Shown here: in pieces, positions 1-7,466 of the stretch | How the letters are laid out: each line of letters begins with the position of its first letter | Numbering within the stretch: the first letter of the stretch is position 1 | Source: an uncultured Tissierellia bacterium | GTDB taxonomy: Bacteria; Bacillota; Clostridia; Tissierellales; Peptoniphilaceae | DNA: 64,000 nt | Assembly: GCA_947253765.1 (NCBI GenBank) | Contig: CAMYAK010000005.1 | Location: 1 to 64,000 of the forward strand | Direction: 5' to 3' | Made by a program: the position numbers and the translations under genes | Notes under the pieces: generated by a model | Told to the model about the DNA's origin: nothing | What the model saw: the letters and a program-made list of their open reading frames with translations, nothing else | Database searches by the model: none

Positions 1-7
1 TTGGACT

Positions 8-104
8 AGTGTTGGTTAGCCGAAAATGCAAAACCAACACTATTAAATTCGGCCGAGAGCCGGTCCTGGACTAGTGTTGGTTTGCCGAAAATGCGGAACC
101 AACA
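8..104. repeat. Two tandem hairpin repeats at the left edge
   Basis: Two copies of a unit of about 65 bp, each beginning GGACTAGTGTTGGTT. Copy 1 has 10-bp arms AGTGTTGGTT (8-17) and AACCAACACT (32-41) around a 14-nt loop; copy 2 has 8-bp arms (75-82 and 97-104), also with a 14-nt loop. Both loops carry GCCGAAAATGC. The reverse complement of that loop core (TTTTCGGCA) recurs in the larger hairpin array at 4528-4864, so the two sites look related. The repeat may continue left of the window. The remaining leader to 321 shows no gene; it precedes the surface-protein start. Confidence 0.75.
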
Positions 105-321
105 TCAATGGCCCGAGCCGACCCCAATAGATTACAGACAATTCAGGCAATAATTTTTTTTCTTCTGCCCCCTTGCGACAAATTAAAACAGTTTTCCCCT
201 CAAGAGTTACCGGTTGGAACAGTTGAGATATAAAAGGTCGGGGGCTTGGGACACATAGATTTTCCTATGGCTTTATAGTGTTTGTAGATGGCCGTCATCA
301 AAACATTATAAGGGGGAAATG

Positions 322-2205
322 ATGAGAAAAAATAAGTTTAAAAAGATAGGAAAGGCAAGTTTATGCCTGCTGTTGACCTTTGCAATAATGGTCGGGGGGA
401 TTTTAATAAAACCTCAACAGGTAAAGGCTGAGGAATATAAGGCAAGAAGGGACCAGGAAAAAATACCTTCAAATATTTATGCGGTAGAAACCGTCGGGCT
501 CCATGTTGAAATCCCTTTATTCAGCGATATTGTTGTATCTTCAATAGCTGCACACAGGTCGACTTCAAAGGGCAACCAAACAGATTATCAAACAAAAAAA
601 TATATAGAGTGTCGTGGATTTGTTTGGAAGGACAAGTTCGAAAACGATGATGATGTTCAAAAAAATGCTATGAGCCGAGACAGCTATGACAGGCTCCTTT
701 TCTGCCTGGAAAAGAACACATCAACGCCGGATAGAATATACGAGCATGCCCTGTACGATAAAACCGAAATTATAAAAAATATAATGAAGCCCTTGTATGA
801 AATCAACGATAAAGACTTCCAAAGGGCGGGAGAAATTGACTATTACTTACAAAAAAATTCAAGACCAATGAGCATAAGGCAAATAGCCATGTGGACAATA
901 TTGGGCCAGGTCACCTATACCCGCCTATATAAAGCACCGAGTTCAGCGGAGATGAGCGTTTCGGATGTTGAGACCCTCAATAGGGACAGGGTCAGGACCC
1001 CGATAAGAGGGGATAGGGAATTTTTGAAAGAGCTGGCCCTGGCCGACCTCATGGTTATGAGATCAAAAACACAAGCCAAGGTCAACAGGACGCTTGAGGT
1101 TGCTAAAAAAGGTGATTACTCCTTTCCTATAATAAAGGGATATGCAATTCCGGGAACCAGGGTAGTTTTACCTGAGAGTTCGCCAATTAAGGTGGCTGAA
1201 AAGCTGACCAAGCCAATGGATACAGAAGATCCGGCCCTGGACAGCGGAGATTACAGCCTGGATTTCAGTGTACCGGAGGGGACAAAGGACGGGACCTACG
1301 AGATATATGTGGAGAGACCGAATTACGGGAGAAAACAGACTTGGCAGATTTATTCGACCGAGGGAGAAGATGATAAAGTCAAGGAATCATATCAGTATAT
1401 AGGAAGATGTCACCCGACCAATCCGGACGATGAGTATAAGAGGGAAGTATTCACCGTTAAGGTTGGCGGAGTCGGGACAGGACTCCCAGCAGGCTCTGAA
1501 GAACCCAAGACCAAAGAAGAGCCTAAAACTAAAGAAGAGCCTAAAACCAAAGAAGAGCCTAAAACTAAAGAAGAGCCTAAAACCAAAGAAGAGCCGAAGC
1601 CAAACGATGATAATAAGGCTCACGAAGAGCCCAATAAAACCGATGATCCGGCAGATAAAAAGGAACCTGAGAAGTCAGAGAATCCGGCAGACAAAAAGAA
1701 TCCTGAGGATAAAAAGGACCCGGAGAAAACTGAGGATCAAAAGAAAACTGAGGATCATAAGACAAGGAAGGATCAGGAGAAAGCGGAGGATCCTGCCAAT
1801 AAAAAGGATCTGAAGAAAACTGAAGAACAAAAGAAAAATGAGGATAAAAAAGCAACTGAGGACCCCAAGGACAACAAAACCACAATAGTCCCTAAAGAAA
1901 ATAAGGATGAAAAGACCGAGGACAAGGCCGACCCAAGCAAAGCTGCTAAAACCTATCCAATGGGTAAGGATAAGAAGTATGGGGCCGGGCTTAAAGAGAG
2001 CTTGAAAACCAAGGGACAATTGGAAGACGATGAGGTTAAGTCGGGAAAGAAAACCAAGGTTATAAAAGCGTCAGGTAAAAAGGCACCGAGGACCGGAGAC
2101 CTCTTCCCGACAATGGCATTTCTCGGAACAATACCGGCCCTAGGCCTACTCCTGCTTTTCTATATAAGAAAAAATGAAAGGCCATGCAAGAAAAACAGAC
2201 GCTAA
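322..2205 (+). CDS. Thioester-domain surface adhesin with sortase anchor
   Basis: This is a 627-residue wall-anchored surface protein. A signal peptide (about 1-36, ending near VKA) is followed by a domain with Cys128 in LLFCLE and Gln187 in RQIAMW. That Cys plus TQxA-like Gln pair is the signature of Gram-positive thioester domains, which bind host proteins covalently through an internal Cys-Gln bond. A beta-rich segment (about 280-390) leads to a long charged Lys/Glu/Pro stalk that begins with five perfect EEPKTK units. The C-terminus has an LPxTG variant, APRTG (588-592), a hydrophobic segment and a basic tail, so sortase anchoring is expected. AGGGGG at 311-316 fits the ATG at 322 better than the one at 319. 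Binding target unknown; domain assignment is by motif only. Confidence 0.8.
   Translation: MRKNKFKKIGKASLCLLLTFAIMVGGILIKPQQVKAEEYKARRDQEKIPSNIYAVETVGLHVEIPLFSDIVVSSIAAHRSTSKGNQTDYQTKKYIECRGFVWKDKFENDDDVQKNAMSRDSYDRLLFCLEKNTSTPDRIYEHALYDKTEIIKNIMKPLYEINDKDFQRAGEIDYYLQKNSRPMSIRQIAMWTILGQVTYTRLYKAPSSAEMSVSDVETLNRDRVRTPIRGDREFLKELALADLMVMRSKTQAKVNRTLEVAKKGDYSFPIIKGYAIPGTRVVLPESSPIKVAEKLTKPMDTEDPALDSGDYSLDFSVPEGTKDGTYEIYVERPNYGRKQTWQIYSTEGEDDKVKESYQYIGRCHPTNPDDEYKREVFTVKVGGVGTGLPAGSEEPKTKEEPKTKEEPKTKEEPKTKEEPKTKEEPKPNDDNKAHEEPNKTDDPADKKEPEKSENPADKKNPEDKKDPEKTEDQKKTEDHKTRKDQEKAEDPANKKDLKKTEEQKKNEDKKATEDPKDNKTTIVPKENKDEKTEDKADPSKAAKTYPMGKDKKYGAGLKESLKTKGQLEDDEVKSGKKTKVIKASGKKAPRTGDLFPTMAFLGTIPALGLLLLFYIRKNERPCKKNRR
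1498..1602 (+). repeat. 18-bp coding tandem repeat (EEPKTK units)
   Basis: Near-identical 18-bp units encode EEPKTK in the stalk of the surface protein. Copies alternate between ACC and ACT for the Thr codon, giving a 36-bp higher-order period. In-frame copy changes by slippage would lengthen or shorten the stalk without breaking the gene. Confidence 0.8.
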
Positions 2206-2321
2206 AAGCAGGGGAAAAAAGTAGGATAATTGCCAATTCCATCAGTATTAGAATATAATGGTATAAGTTAGTGGGCTTTTGCCCAATAATCTAATTTTTA
2301 AGATGCATGGTCGGAGGAAAA

Positions 2322-3182
2322 ATGGACAGGGAAACTAAAATATATGGGAAAGCCGGCGAAGAGGCAGGTCCGGCTTTCGAAAAATATATAGGGGACCAAA
2401 AAGGAATTCGCCTTGCCGCCGGGATAGGCAGTCGGGTGAATCCGGGGGGACTTGTCGACAAGCTGACACCTTACATATGGTGGCTGGGTTGTGACGACTC
2501 CTTGTCCGGGGAGACCTTCCTATTAAAAAGTAAGTGGGAAGATATTTTTGGTCTTAAAGCCAGACAAAAAAACATATATTCCAGGGATCCCTTGTCCTTA
2601 AGACTTTTTTTCGAAAACGACATGAGGGTTGACATCTGCCTGGACAAGGCGGACTCTATGGAGAAGAGGATAAGGGAAGAATCCTTATCAAAGATTATCC
2701 TTGACCGTGATGACAGGTTCCCTGAGGAGCCCCTGGTAACGGACCTCTCCCAAAGGATAAAGTTGCCCGACATGGAAAGCATAAACCTTTGGCCCCAGGA
2801 ATTCTTCAGATATATAACTGATATGGCTTTTTATCTTGAAAGAAGAAAGTCATTTGCAGCTCAGAATTCCTTGAACAAGGCCAGGGAGGTCCTCTTAAAT
2901 ATGTTAAAGGCATCTTTGATAAGGGAGGAAGGATACTCCATAAACCTTGGAGAAGATGGGGAAAACCTGGATGTTTATTTGTCCGGAGAGCCCTATCAGA
3001 TGCTCCTGAGAACCTATTCGGTGAGCAGCATTGACGGCCTATGGGACGCCCTGTTCCAGGCTTGTAGATTATTTAGAAGGGCCGGACTGATCATGGACCG
3101 GGATTCATCATTTGAATACCCGAGAAAGATGGATGTTGAACTTATGAAAGCCTTTCGCGATATGTGGGAGGAAAGATCTTAA
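2322..3182 (+). CDS. ANT(6)-like nucleotidyltransferase relative, active site degenerate
   Basis: The 286-residue protein resembles streptomycin 6-adenylyltransferase (AadE/ANT(6)) along its length: GSR near residue 35, RVDI then a conserved ILDRD segment, and the C-terminal FFRYITDMAFYLERR and YSVSSIDGLWDALFQACRLFRRAG stretches in family order. The first metal-binding pair, DYD in the active enzymes, aligns with PYI here, while the later Asp (RVDI) is kept. Known family function is AMP transfer from ATP to an aminoglycoside; whether this protein does so is doubtful. GGAGG at 2313-2317 selects the ATG at 2322 over 2307. Its TAA overlaps the next ATG by one base, so it is probably co-transcribed with the carboxypeptidase. 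No resistance phenotype should be inferred. Confidence 0.65.
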   Translation: MDRETKIYGKAGEEAGPAFEKYIGDQKGIRLAAGIGSRVNPGGLVDKLTPYIWWLGCDDSLSGETFLLKSKWEDIFGLKARQKNIYSRDPLSLRLFFENDMRVDICLDKADSMEKRIREESLSKIILDRDDRFPEEPLVTDLSQRIKLPDMESINLWPQEFFRYITDMAFYLERRKSFAAQNSLNKAREVLLNMLKASLIREEGYSINLGEDGENLDVYLSGEPYQMLLRTYSVSSIDGLWDALFQACRLFRRAGLIMDRDSSFEYPRKMDVELMKAFRDMWEERS

Positions 3183-4411
3183 TGAATAAATCAAAAAAAA
3201 TATTTTCCGTATTTCTGTGCCTAATTTTAGTTTTCTCTGCTCTGCCCGTTAAAGCAGGTCCCGCCGAGGAAACGGCCACGGCTTTTAAAGGCCTCATAAC
3301 CTACTATGACAAGGTCCCGACTATCCTTATCGGAAAGGCCGACAATGACCACGTTATTTTAGCCAAGGGGGCGGACGAGCCTTACGGCATAGCTTCAATG
3401 TCAAAACTCATGACCTACTATCTTATTAAGCAGGCTATAGCGGAAGGAAAGATGAAGGCTGATCAAATGGTCACAATTTCCGACCACGCAGCATCATATA
3501 ATATGCCGGGTTCTTCTAATTATGGAACCAAGATTGGCGAAAGCATAAGTGTTGAGAACCTTTTAAAGGGAATGATGGTTGTCTCGGGCAATGATGCAGC
3601 TTGCGCCCTTGCCGAGGCCCACTCGGGAAGCGAGAGTCAGTTCGCCCAAGCCATGAATAACAAGGCCAAGGAGCTGGGCTTGAAATCCATGTATTTCATC
3701 AATGCATCCGGCTTGACCCTGGGAACGGACTACAACAGGTCATCAGCCAAGGACCTCTACGCTCTAATAAGAAAGATATTGGAAGAATTCCCGGAAATTA
3801 GGGAATATGCAAAGATAAAGGAGCTTGACGAGCCTGAAAGAAATATCAAAAAACAGTCAACCATAAGCCAATACATGCCGAATTTGAAGGGGATTGAAGG
3901 CTTGAAAACAGGGACCTCAAATGAGGCCAAGGACTGTTTTGCAGGACTTTTCGGAGTCAAGTCAAGCAGCACAAATATCAACTATGAAATAATTACCATT
4001 GTTATGGGGGCCCCGACAAAAGATGCTCGCTGGAGGACAACCAAAGAGCTGGTTGACATAGCTGAAGGCAGCTTCTCTCCAAAAACAATAGTCGACATAG
4101 GCCAGCCAATTAAAAAATATGAGATGGCAAATTCCAAGGAAGGCTCTGTAACGCTTTATCCAAAGGAAAGCTACGATGCTTTCACCTATTCCCACGCAAA
4201 ATTCGATGTTGATTACCATATTCAAAAGGGGATAAAGGCCCCTACTAAAGAAGGCCAGGTATTTGGGAATATTGTGATATCTAAAGACGGCAAGGTGCTT
4301 AAAGAGATAGATATTATTTCCCATAAAGCTACCAGGGTTGCCAATATATTCGAAAAGATGGTAAGAGGAGGTCAGCTCTTCTTCGGCTTCTTATTGGATA
4401 TGATTTCTTAA
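3182..4411 (+). CDS. dacA: D-alanyl-D-alanine carboxypeptidase (PBP5-type, peptidase S11)
   Basis: A 409-residue low-molecular-weight penicillin-binding protein that trims the terminal D-Ala from peptidoglycan stem peptides outside the membrane. The three active-site motifs are present: SxxK at Ser72-Lys75 (SMSK), SGN at 135-137 and KTG at 242-244. A signal peptide spans about 1-25. The region after about 310 fits the PBP5 C-terminal beta domain, and the last residues (QLFFGFLLDMIS) could form the amphipathic membrane anchor. GGGAGGAAAG at 3164-3173 fits ATG 3182, which overlaps the upstream stop. The gene is followed by the repeat-rich intergenic region. The family is confident; the symbol is by analogy. 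Confidence 0.92.
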   Translation: MNKSKKIFSVFLCLILVFSALPVKAGPAEETATAFKGLITYYDKVPTILIGKADNDHVILAKGADEPYGIASMSKLMTYYLIKQAIAEGKMKADQMVTISDHAASYNMPGSSNYGTKIGESISVENLLKGMMVVSGNDAACALAEAHSGSESQFAQAMNNKAKELGLKSMYFINASGLTLGTDYNRSSAKDLYALIRKILEEFPEIREYAKIKELDEPERNIKKQSTISQYMPNLKGIEGLKTGTSNEAKDCFAGLFGVKSSSTNINYEIITIVMGAPTKDARWRTTKELVDIAEGSFSPKTIVDIGQPIKKYEMANSKEGSVTLYPKESYDAFTYSHAKFDVDYHIQKGIKAPTKEGQVFGNIVISKDGKVLKEIDIISHKATRVANIFEKMVRGGQLFFGFLLDMIS

Positions 4412-4527
4412 TAAGAGTATGATTTTTTAGGTTCTGAAATAAATGGTGTTGGCGGACGGTCCCCGGTATTATGATTAGAACAGTGTCCACTTTATGGGTA
4501 GTAGTGAAAAGAGAATTTTAAGATTTT

Positions 4528-4864
4528 TCATGGGGGTTTCCCATTTTATACGTTTCCCCATGATCGCCGGTTCGGGCTTTTTCATGGGGTTATCCAGTTT
4601 TGGGCCTTTCCCCATGATTGACTATCCGACCATTTTCAATGGGGTATCCCGGATTCGGCTTGAGTCAATGGGGTTCTCCACTTTTCGGACGACCCCATTG
4701 ATTTTAGAGTTCGAATTAGTCATGGGGGTCTTTTGGTTTTCGGCATTTCCCCATGATTTCCAAACAAAATGCGATCATGGGGGAGCTCCACCTTTTGCTC
4801 TTTCCCCATGATTTCCGGGCCAAATATAGTAGAGGGGGTTTGCCAAATTCGGCAAACCCCCTCT
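4528..4864. repeat. Array of alternately inverted 8-bp repeats (six hairpin units)
   Basis: TCATGGGG and its complement CCCCATGA alternate about every 27 bp. Arms lie at 4528/4556, 4582/4610, 4665/4693 (variant TCAATGGGG/CCCCATTGA), 4720/4749 and 4775/4804. A further unpaired TCAATGGGG arm sits at 4636, and a 14-bp perfect stem (4831-4844/4851-4864) closes the array. Arm-to-arm loops are 19-21 nt with a rough CCA..TTTT.ggc.TTT pattern; the gaps between units are 18-19 nt. When one arm changes, its partner changes to match. An open frame crosses the array but reads repeat-derived residues and is not credible as a gene. Confidence 0.85.
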
Positions 4865-4950
4865 ATTTCCATGCTTAATCAAGACTGTCGCTAGTCCAAA
4901 CCCCGGCGTTAACCAAGCCAACATGCTACATCAGGGCAGGACAAATATAG

Positions 4951-4977
4951 GTTCATCAAAAAAAGTTCATCAAAAAA
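4951..4977. repeat. Short direct repeat GTTCATCAAAAAA x2
   Basis: Two adjacent copies of GTTCATCAAAAAA (4951-4963 and 4965-4977) lie between the hairpin array and the tRNA terminator. The rest of 4865-5006 shows no gene; it contains CTAGTCCAAA (4891-4900), the complement of the TTGGACTAG that opens the window. Confidence 0.6.
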
Positions 4978-5006
4978 GGTTGCTCAAGCTAAGAGCCGGA
5001 AAACAA

Positions 5007-5037
5007 AAAATCCGCAGGCGGAAAACCTGCGGATTTT
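5007..5037 (-). terminator. Intrinsic terminator of the tRNA-Arg gene
   Basis: Perfect 12-bp stem AAAATCCGCAGG (5007-5018) / CCTGCGGATTTT (5026-5037). Read on the minus strand it follows the tRNA directly and ends in TTTTTTG TTTT. Confidence 0.85.
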
Positions 5038-5044
5038 CTTATTA

Positions 5045-5118
5045 CGCAGCATGGAGGAGTTGAACCCCCGGCCTTCCCCTTAGGAGGGGGACGCTCTATC
5101 CATCTGAGCTAATGCTGC
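5045..5118 (-). tRNA. tRNA-Arg (anticodon CCU)
   Basis: On the minus strand the sequence folds as a full cloverleaf: acceptor GCAGCAT/ATGCTGC, D arm with GCTCAGATGGATAGAGC, anticodon stem TCCCC/GGGGA with loop CTCCTAA (anticodon CCT at loop positions 3-5), and a GGGGG-TTCAACT-CCTCC T arm. The discriminator is G and CCA is not encoded, so the CCA-adding enzyme at 19244 would be needed. It reads AGG, the dominant arginine codon in most genes here. A TATAAT-like box lies upstream on the minus strand (complement of 5130-5135). Confidence 0.95.
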
Positions 5119-5213
5119 AAGATGTGTCTATTATAGCATATAAATTATAAATTGCATGTAAGACTTTAAATTTTTTTAATATTTTTCTGCAAAAAATAAA
5201 AGAAGCTTATTTC

Positions 5214-5242
5214 TTGAACGAAAAGTTTCCGCTTGCTATAAT
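5214..5242 (+). promoter_or_regulatory. Sigma-A-type promoter of the EF-G-like gene
   Basis: TTGAAC (5214-5219), a 17-bp spacer and TATAAT (5237-5242) form a near-consensus promoter about 55 bp before the start codon at 5298. Confidence 0.8.
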
Positions 5243-5297
5243 TGAGTAAACGTTTACATGAGTGTTTTTAAATTAGATATAAATAGAGGAGGAAACG

Positions 5298-7358
5298 ATG
5301 AAGAAGTATGAGAGCAAGAATATCCGCAACCTTGCCCTGGTTGGGCATAGCGGATCGGGCAAAACCAGCTTGTCAGAAGCCCTGCTTTACTTGACCGGGG
5401 CAATCGACAGGCCGGGAACAGTTGAAAACGGCAATACTGTTTCAGATTTTGATCGTGAAGAGATAAATAGGAAAATATCGATAGGCTTGAGTCTTCTTCC
5501 GGTTGAATGGAAAAATACAAAAATCAATTTGCTGGACACTCCTGGATATTTCGACTTCGAGAGCCAGGTATTGGTATCTCTGAGGGCAGCAGAGGCCGCC
5601 CTGATGGTAATAGATGCTTCAGCAGGAATTGAAGTCGGAAGTGAAAAGTATTGGAACTATACTGAAAACATATCCTTACCCCGCATAATCTTCCTGAATA
5701 AGCTGGACAAGCCCAATGTGGACTTCAACGTAAGAATTTCAGAACTCCACACGGAATTCGGAAAGAAAGTTCTACCCCTGGTCCTGACCATAGGCATGGG
5801 CGAGACCTTTGAGGGCCTTATAGATATTATGGACAAAAAAGCCTTTAAATATGACGGCTACAAGTCCACTGAAATTCCAATTCCTGAAAACAGGGTGGCC
5901 GAAGTTGAGGCAGCCTACAATGAAATTGTTGAAATCATCGCCATGACCGACGATACTTTGATGGAAAAATATTTTGCAGGCGAAGAGTTTACAGAGGAAG
6001 AAATCAGAAAGGGAATGACAGCGGCCGTATTGAACGGATCAGCAGTACCCCTTATTGCCGGATCTGCAACTGTGGGCAGCGGCATAGACCTGCTTTTAGA
6101 CACAATAGTAAAATATGTACCTTCACCGGATAGCCCGGGAGCCAATGCGGGATTCAGGCCGGTTGAGGGAGAAGCCATAGTCATGTCCAAGGACAAGCCT
6201 CTGAGCGGCGTAGTCTTTAAGACCATCGTAGACCCATATATAGGAAAGATATCCTTCGTAAAGGTTCTCTGCGGAGAGCTCCGCAAGGGTGAGATATACA
6301 ACGTAAATAAGGACAAGACAGAGAAGTCGGCAGGCCTCTATTTCATGCAGGGTAAAAAGCAGATAGACACCGACTCAATTACCGCAGGAGACATAGGCGC
6401 TCTGGCAAAACTTGAAAAAACAGAAACCGGAGATTCAATCTCAGATCCTGCCCATCCGATCGAATACAAGCAGGTAAAATTGCCCGAGTCAAACCTGAGC
6501 TTCGCCATTGAAGCAGACAGCAAGAACGATGAGGACAAGCTTAGCCCGTCATTGAGCAAGCTGGCCCAGGAAGACCCGACCTTTATACCCGACAGGAACC
6601 AGGAAACAAAACAGCTCCTGATCAAGGGCATAGGCAACGTCCAGCTTGAGGCCATGATGAGCAAGTTGGCAAATAACTACGGAGTCAATGTCCACAAGAT
6701 CGACCTGAGAATTCCGTACCGTGAGACCATTAGAGGAAAATCCGAGGTCCAGGGAAGACATAAGAAGCAGACCGGCGGTGCCGGACAGTTCGGAGATGTA
6801 TGGATTCGCTTTGAACCCATCGAGGAAGGCTTTGAATTTGATGAGGAAGTCTTCGGCGGATCAGTCCCAAAGAACTACTTCCCGGCCGTTGAAAAGGGGC
6901 TTGAAGAATCCCTTGATAGGGGGCCCTTGGCAGGCTTCCCTGTAACAGGACTCAAGGCCACACTGTATGACGGATCCTACCACCCGGTAGACTCCAATGA
7001 AATGGCCTTTAAAACAGCTGCCCAGCTGGCATTCAAGAAGGGTGTAACAGAGGCCAAGCCCGTCCTGCTTGAACCCATAATGTCAGTTCAGATTACAATC
7101 CCGGATGCTTACCTGGGAGATATAATGGGAGATATCAACAAGCGCCGCGGCCGCATCCTAGGAATGGAGCAGGATGAAAGCGGCAACCAGCTTGTAAATG
7201 CGGAAGCACCGTTCGCTGAAATGTGTGAGTATGCCATCGACCTAAGGTCAATGACCCAGGGCAGGGGCAGCTTCAGCATGGAATTCAAGAGCTACGAAGA
7301 TGTTCCCATGGAAATTGCAAAAAAGATAATAGAAGAAGCCAAGCAGGAAGAAGAATAG
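5298..7358 (+). CDS. Elongation factor G-like GTPase
   Basis: A 686-residue translational GTPase with the five-domain EF-G layout. The P-loop is GHSGSGKT (16-23) rather than the AHVDAGKT of canonical EF-G; DTPGYFDF and NKLDKP supply G3 and G4. These changes are typical of the EF-G-like paralogue family found beside a canonical fusA. Domains II to V follow, including KKQTGGAGQFGDV in domain IV. It stands alone, away from rpsL/rpsG, which also suggests the paralogue. The start has AGAGGAGG at 5286-5293 and a strong promoter. The family's role (specialised translocation or recycling) is not settled, so no symbol is given. Confidence 0.88.
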   Translation: MKKYESKNIRNLALVGHSGSGKTSLSEALLYLTGAIDRPGTVENGNTVSDFDREEINRKISIGLSLLPVEWKNTKINLLDTPGYFDFESQVLVSLRAAEAALMVIDASAGIEVGSEKYWNYTENISLPRIIFLNKLDKPNVDFNVRISELHTEFGKKVLPLVLTIGMGETFEGLIDIMDKKAFKYDGYKSTEIPIPENRVAEVEAAYNEIVEIIAMTDDTLMEKYFAGEEFTEEEIRKGMTAAVLNGSAVPLIAGSATVGSGIDLLLDTIVKYVPSPDSPGANAGFRPVEGEAIVMSKDKPLSGVVFKTIVDPYIGKISFVKVLCGELRKGEIYNVNKDKTEKSAGLYFMQGKKQIDTDSITAGDIGALAKLEKTETGDSISDPAHPIEYKQVKLPESNLSFAIEADSKNDEDKLSPSLSKLAQEDPTFIPDRNQETKQLLIKGIGNVQLEAMMSKLANNYGVNVHKIDLRIPYRETIRGKSEVQGRHKKQTGGAGQFGDVWIRFEPIEEGFEFDEEVFGGSVPKNYFPAVEKGLEESLDRGPLAGFPVTGLKATLYDGSYHPVDSNEMAFKTAAQLAFKKGVTEAKPVLLEPIMSVQITIPDAYLGDIMGDINKRRGRILGMEQDESGNQLVNAEAPFAEMCEYAIDLRSMTQGRGSFSMEFKSYEDVPMEIAKKIIEEAKQEEE

Positions 7359-7390
7359 AAGGGCTTTATTAAAACAGAAAACCACATATA

Positions 7391-7428
7391 AACAGCCCGG
7401 CAGGTCTCCAATGACCTGTCGGGCTGTT
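7391..7428. terminator. Bidirectional terminator between EF-G-like gene and glgB
   Basis: A 16-bp stem with one G-T pair (7391-7406 / 7413-7428, loop TCCAAT) lies between the convergent genes and has T- and A-rich flanks, so it can serve both strands. Confidence 0.8.
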
Positions 7429-7466
7429 TCATTTATTTCATAGACCCGGTTCTTTGCCTATGGCCC

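Noticed and set aside
1430..1813. Alternative-frame protein over the stalk repeats
   Set aside because: It is a shifted reading of the EEPKTK repeats and Lys-rich codons inside the adhesin gene.
4494..4811. Open frame of 105 codons
   Set aside because: It is made of the hairpin array, with repeated FMG/FPM-like residues, has no good ribosome site and no family resemblance.
4528..4864. CRISPR array
   Set aside because: Repeats are 8 bp, alternate in orientation and covary; no cas genes are nearby.
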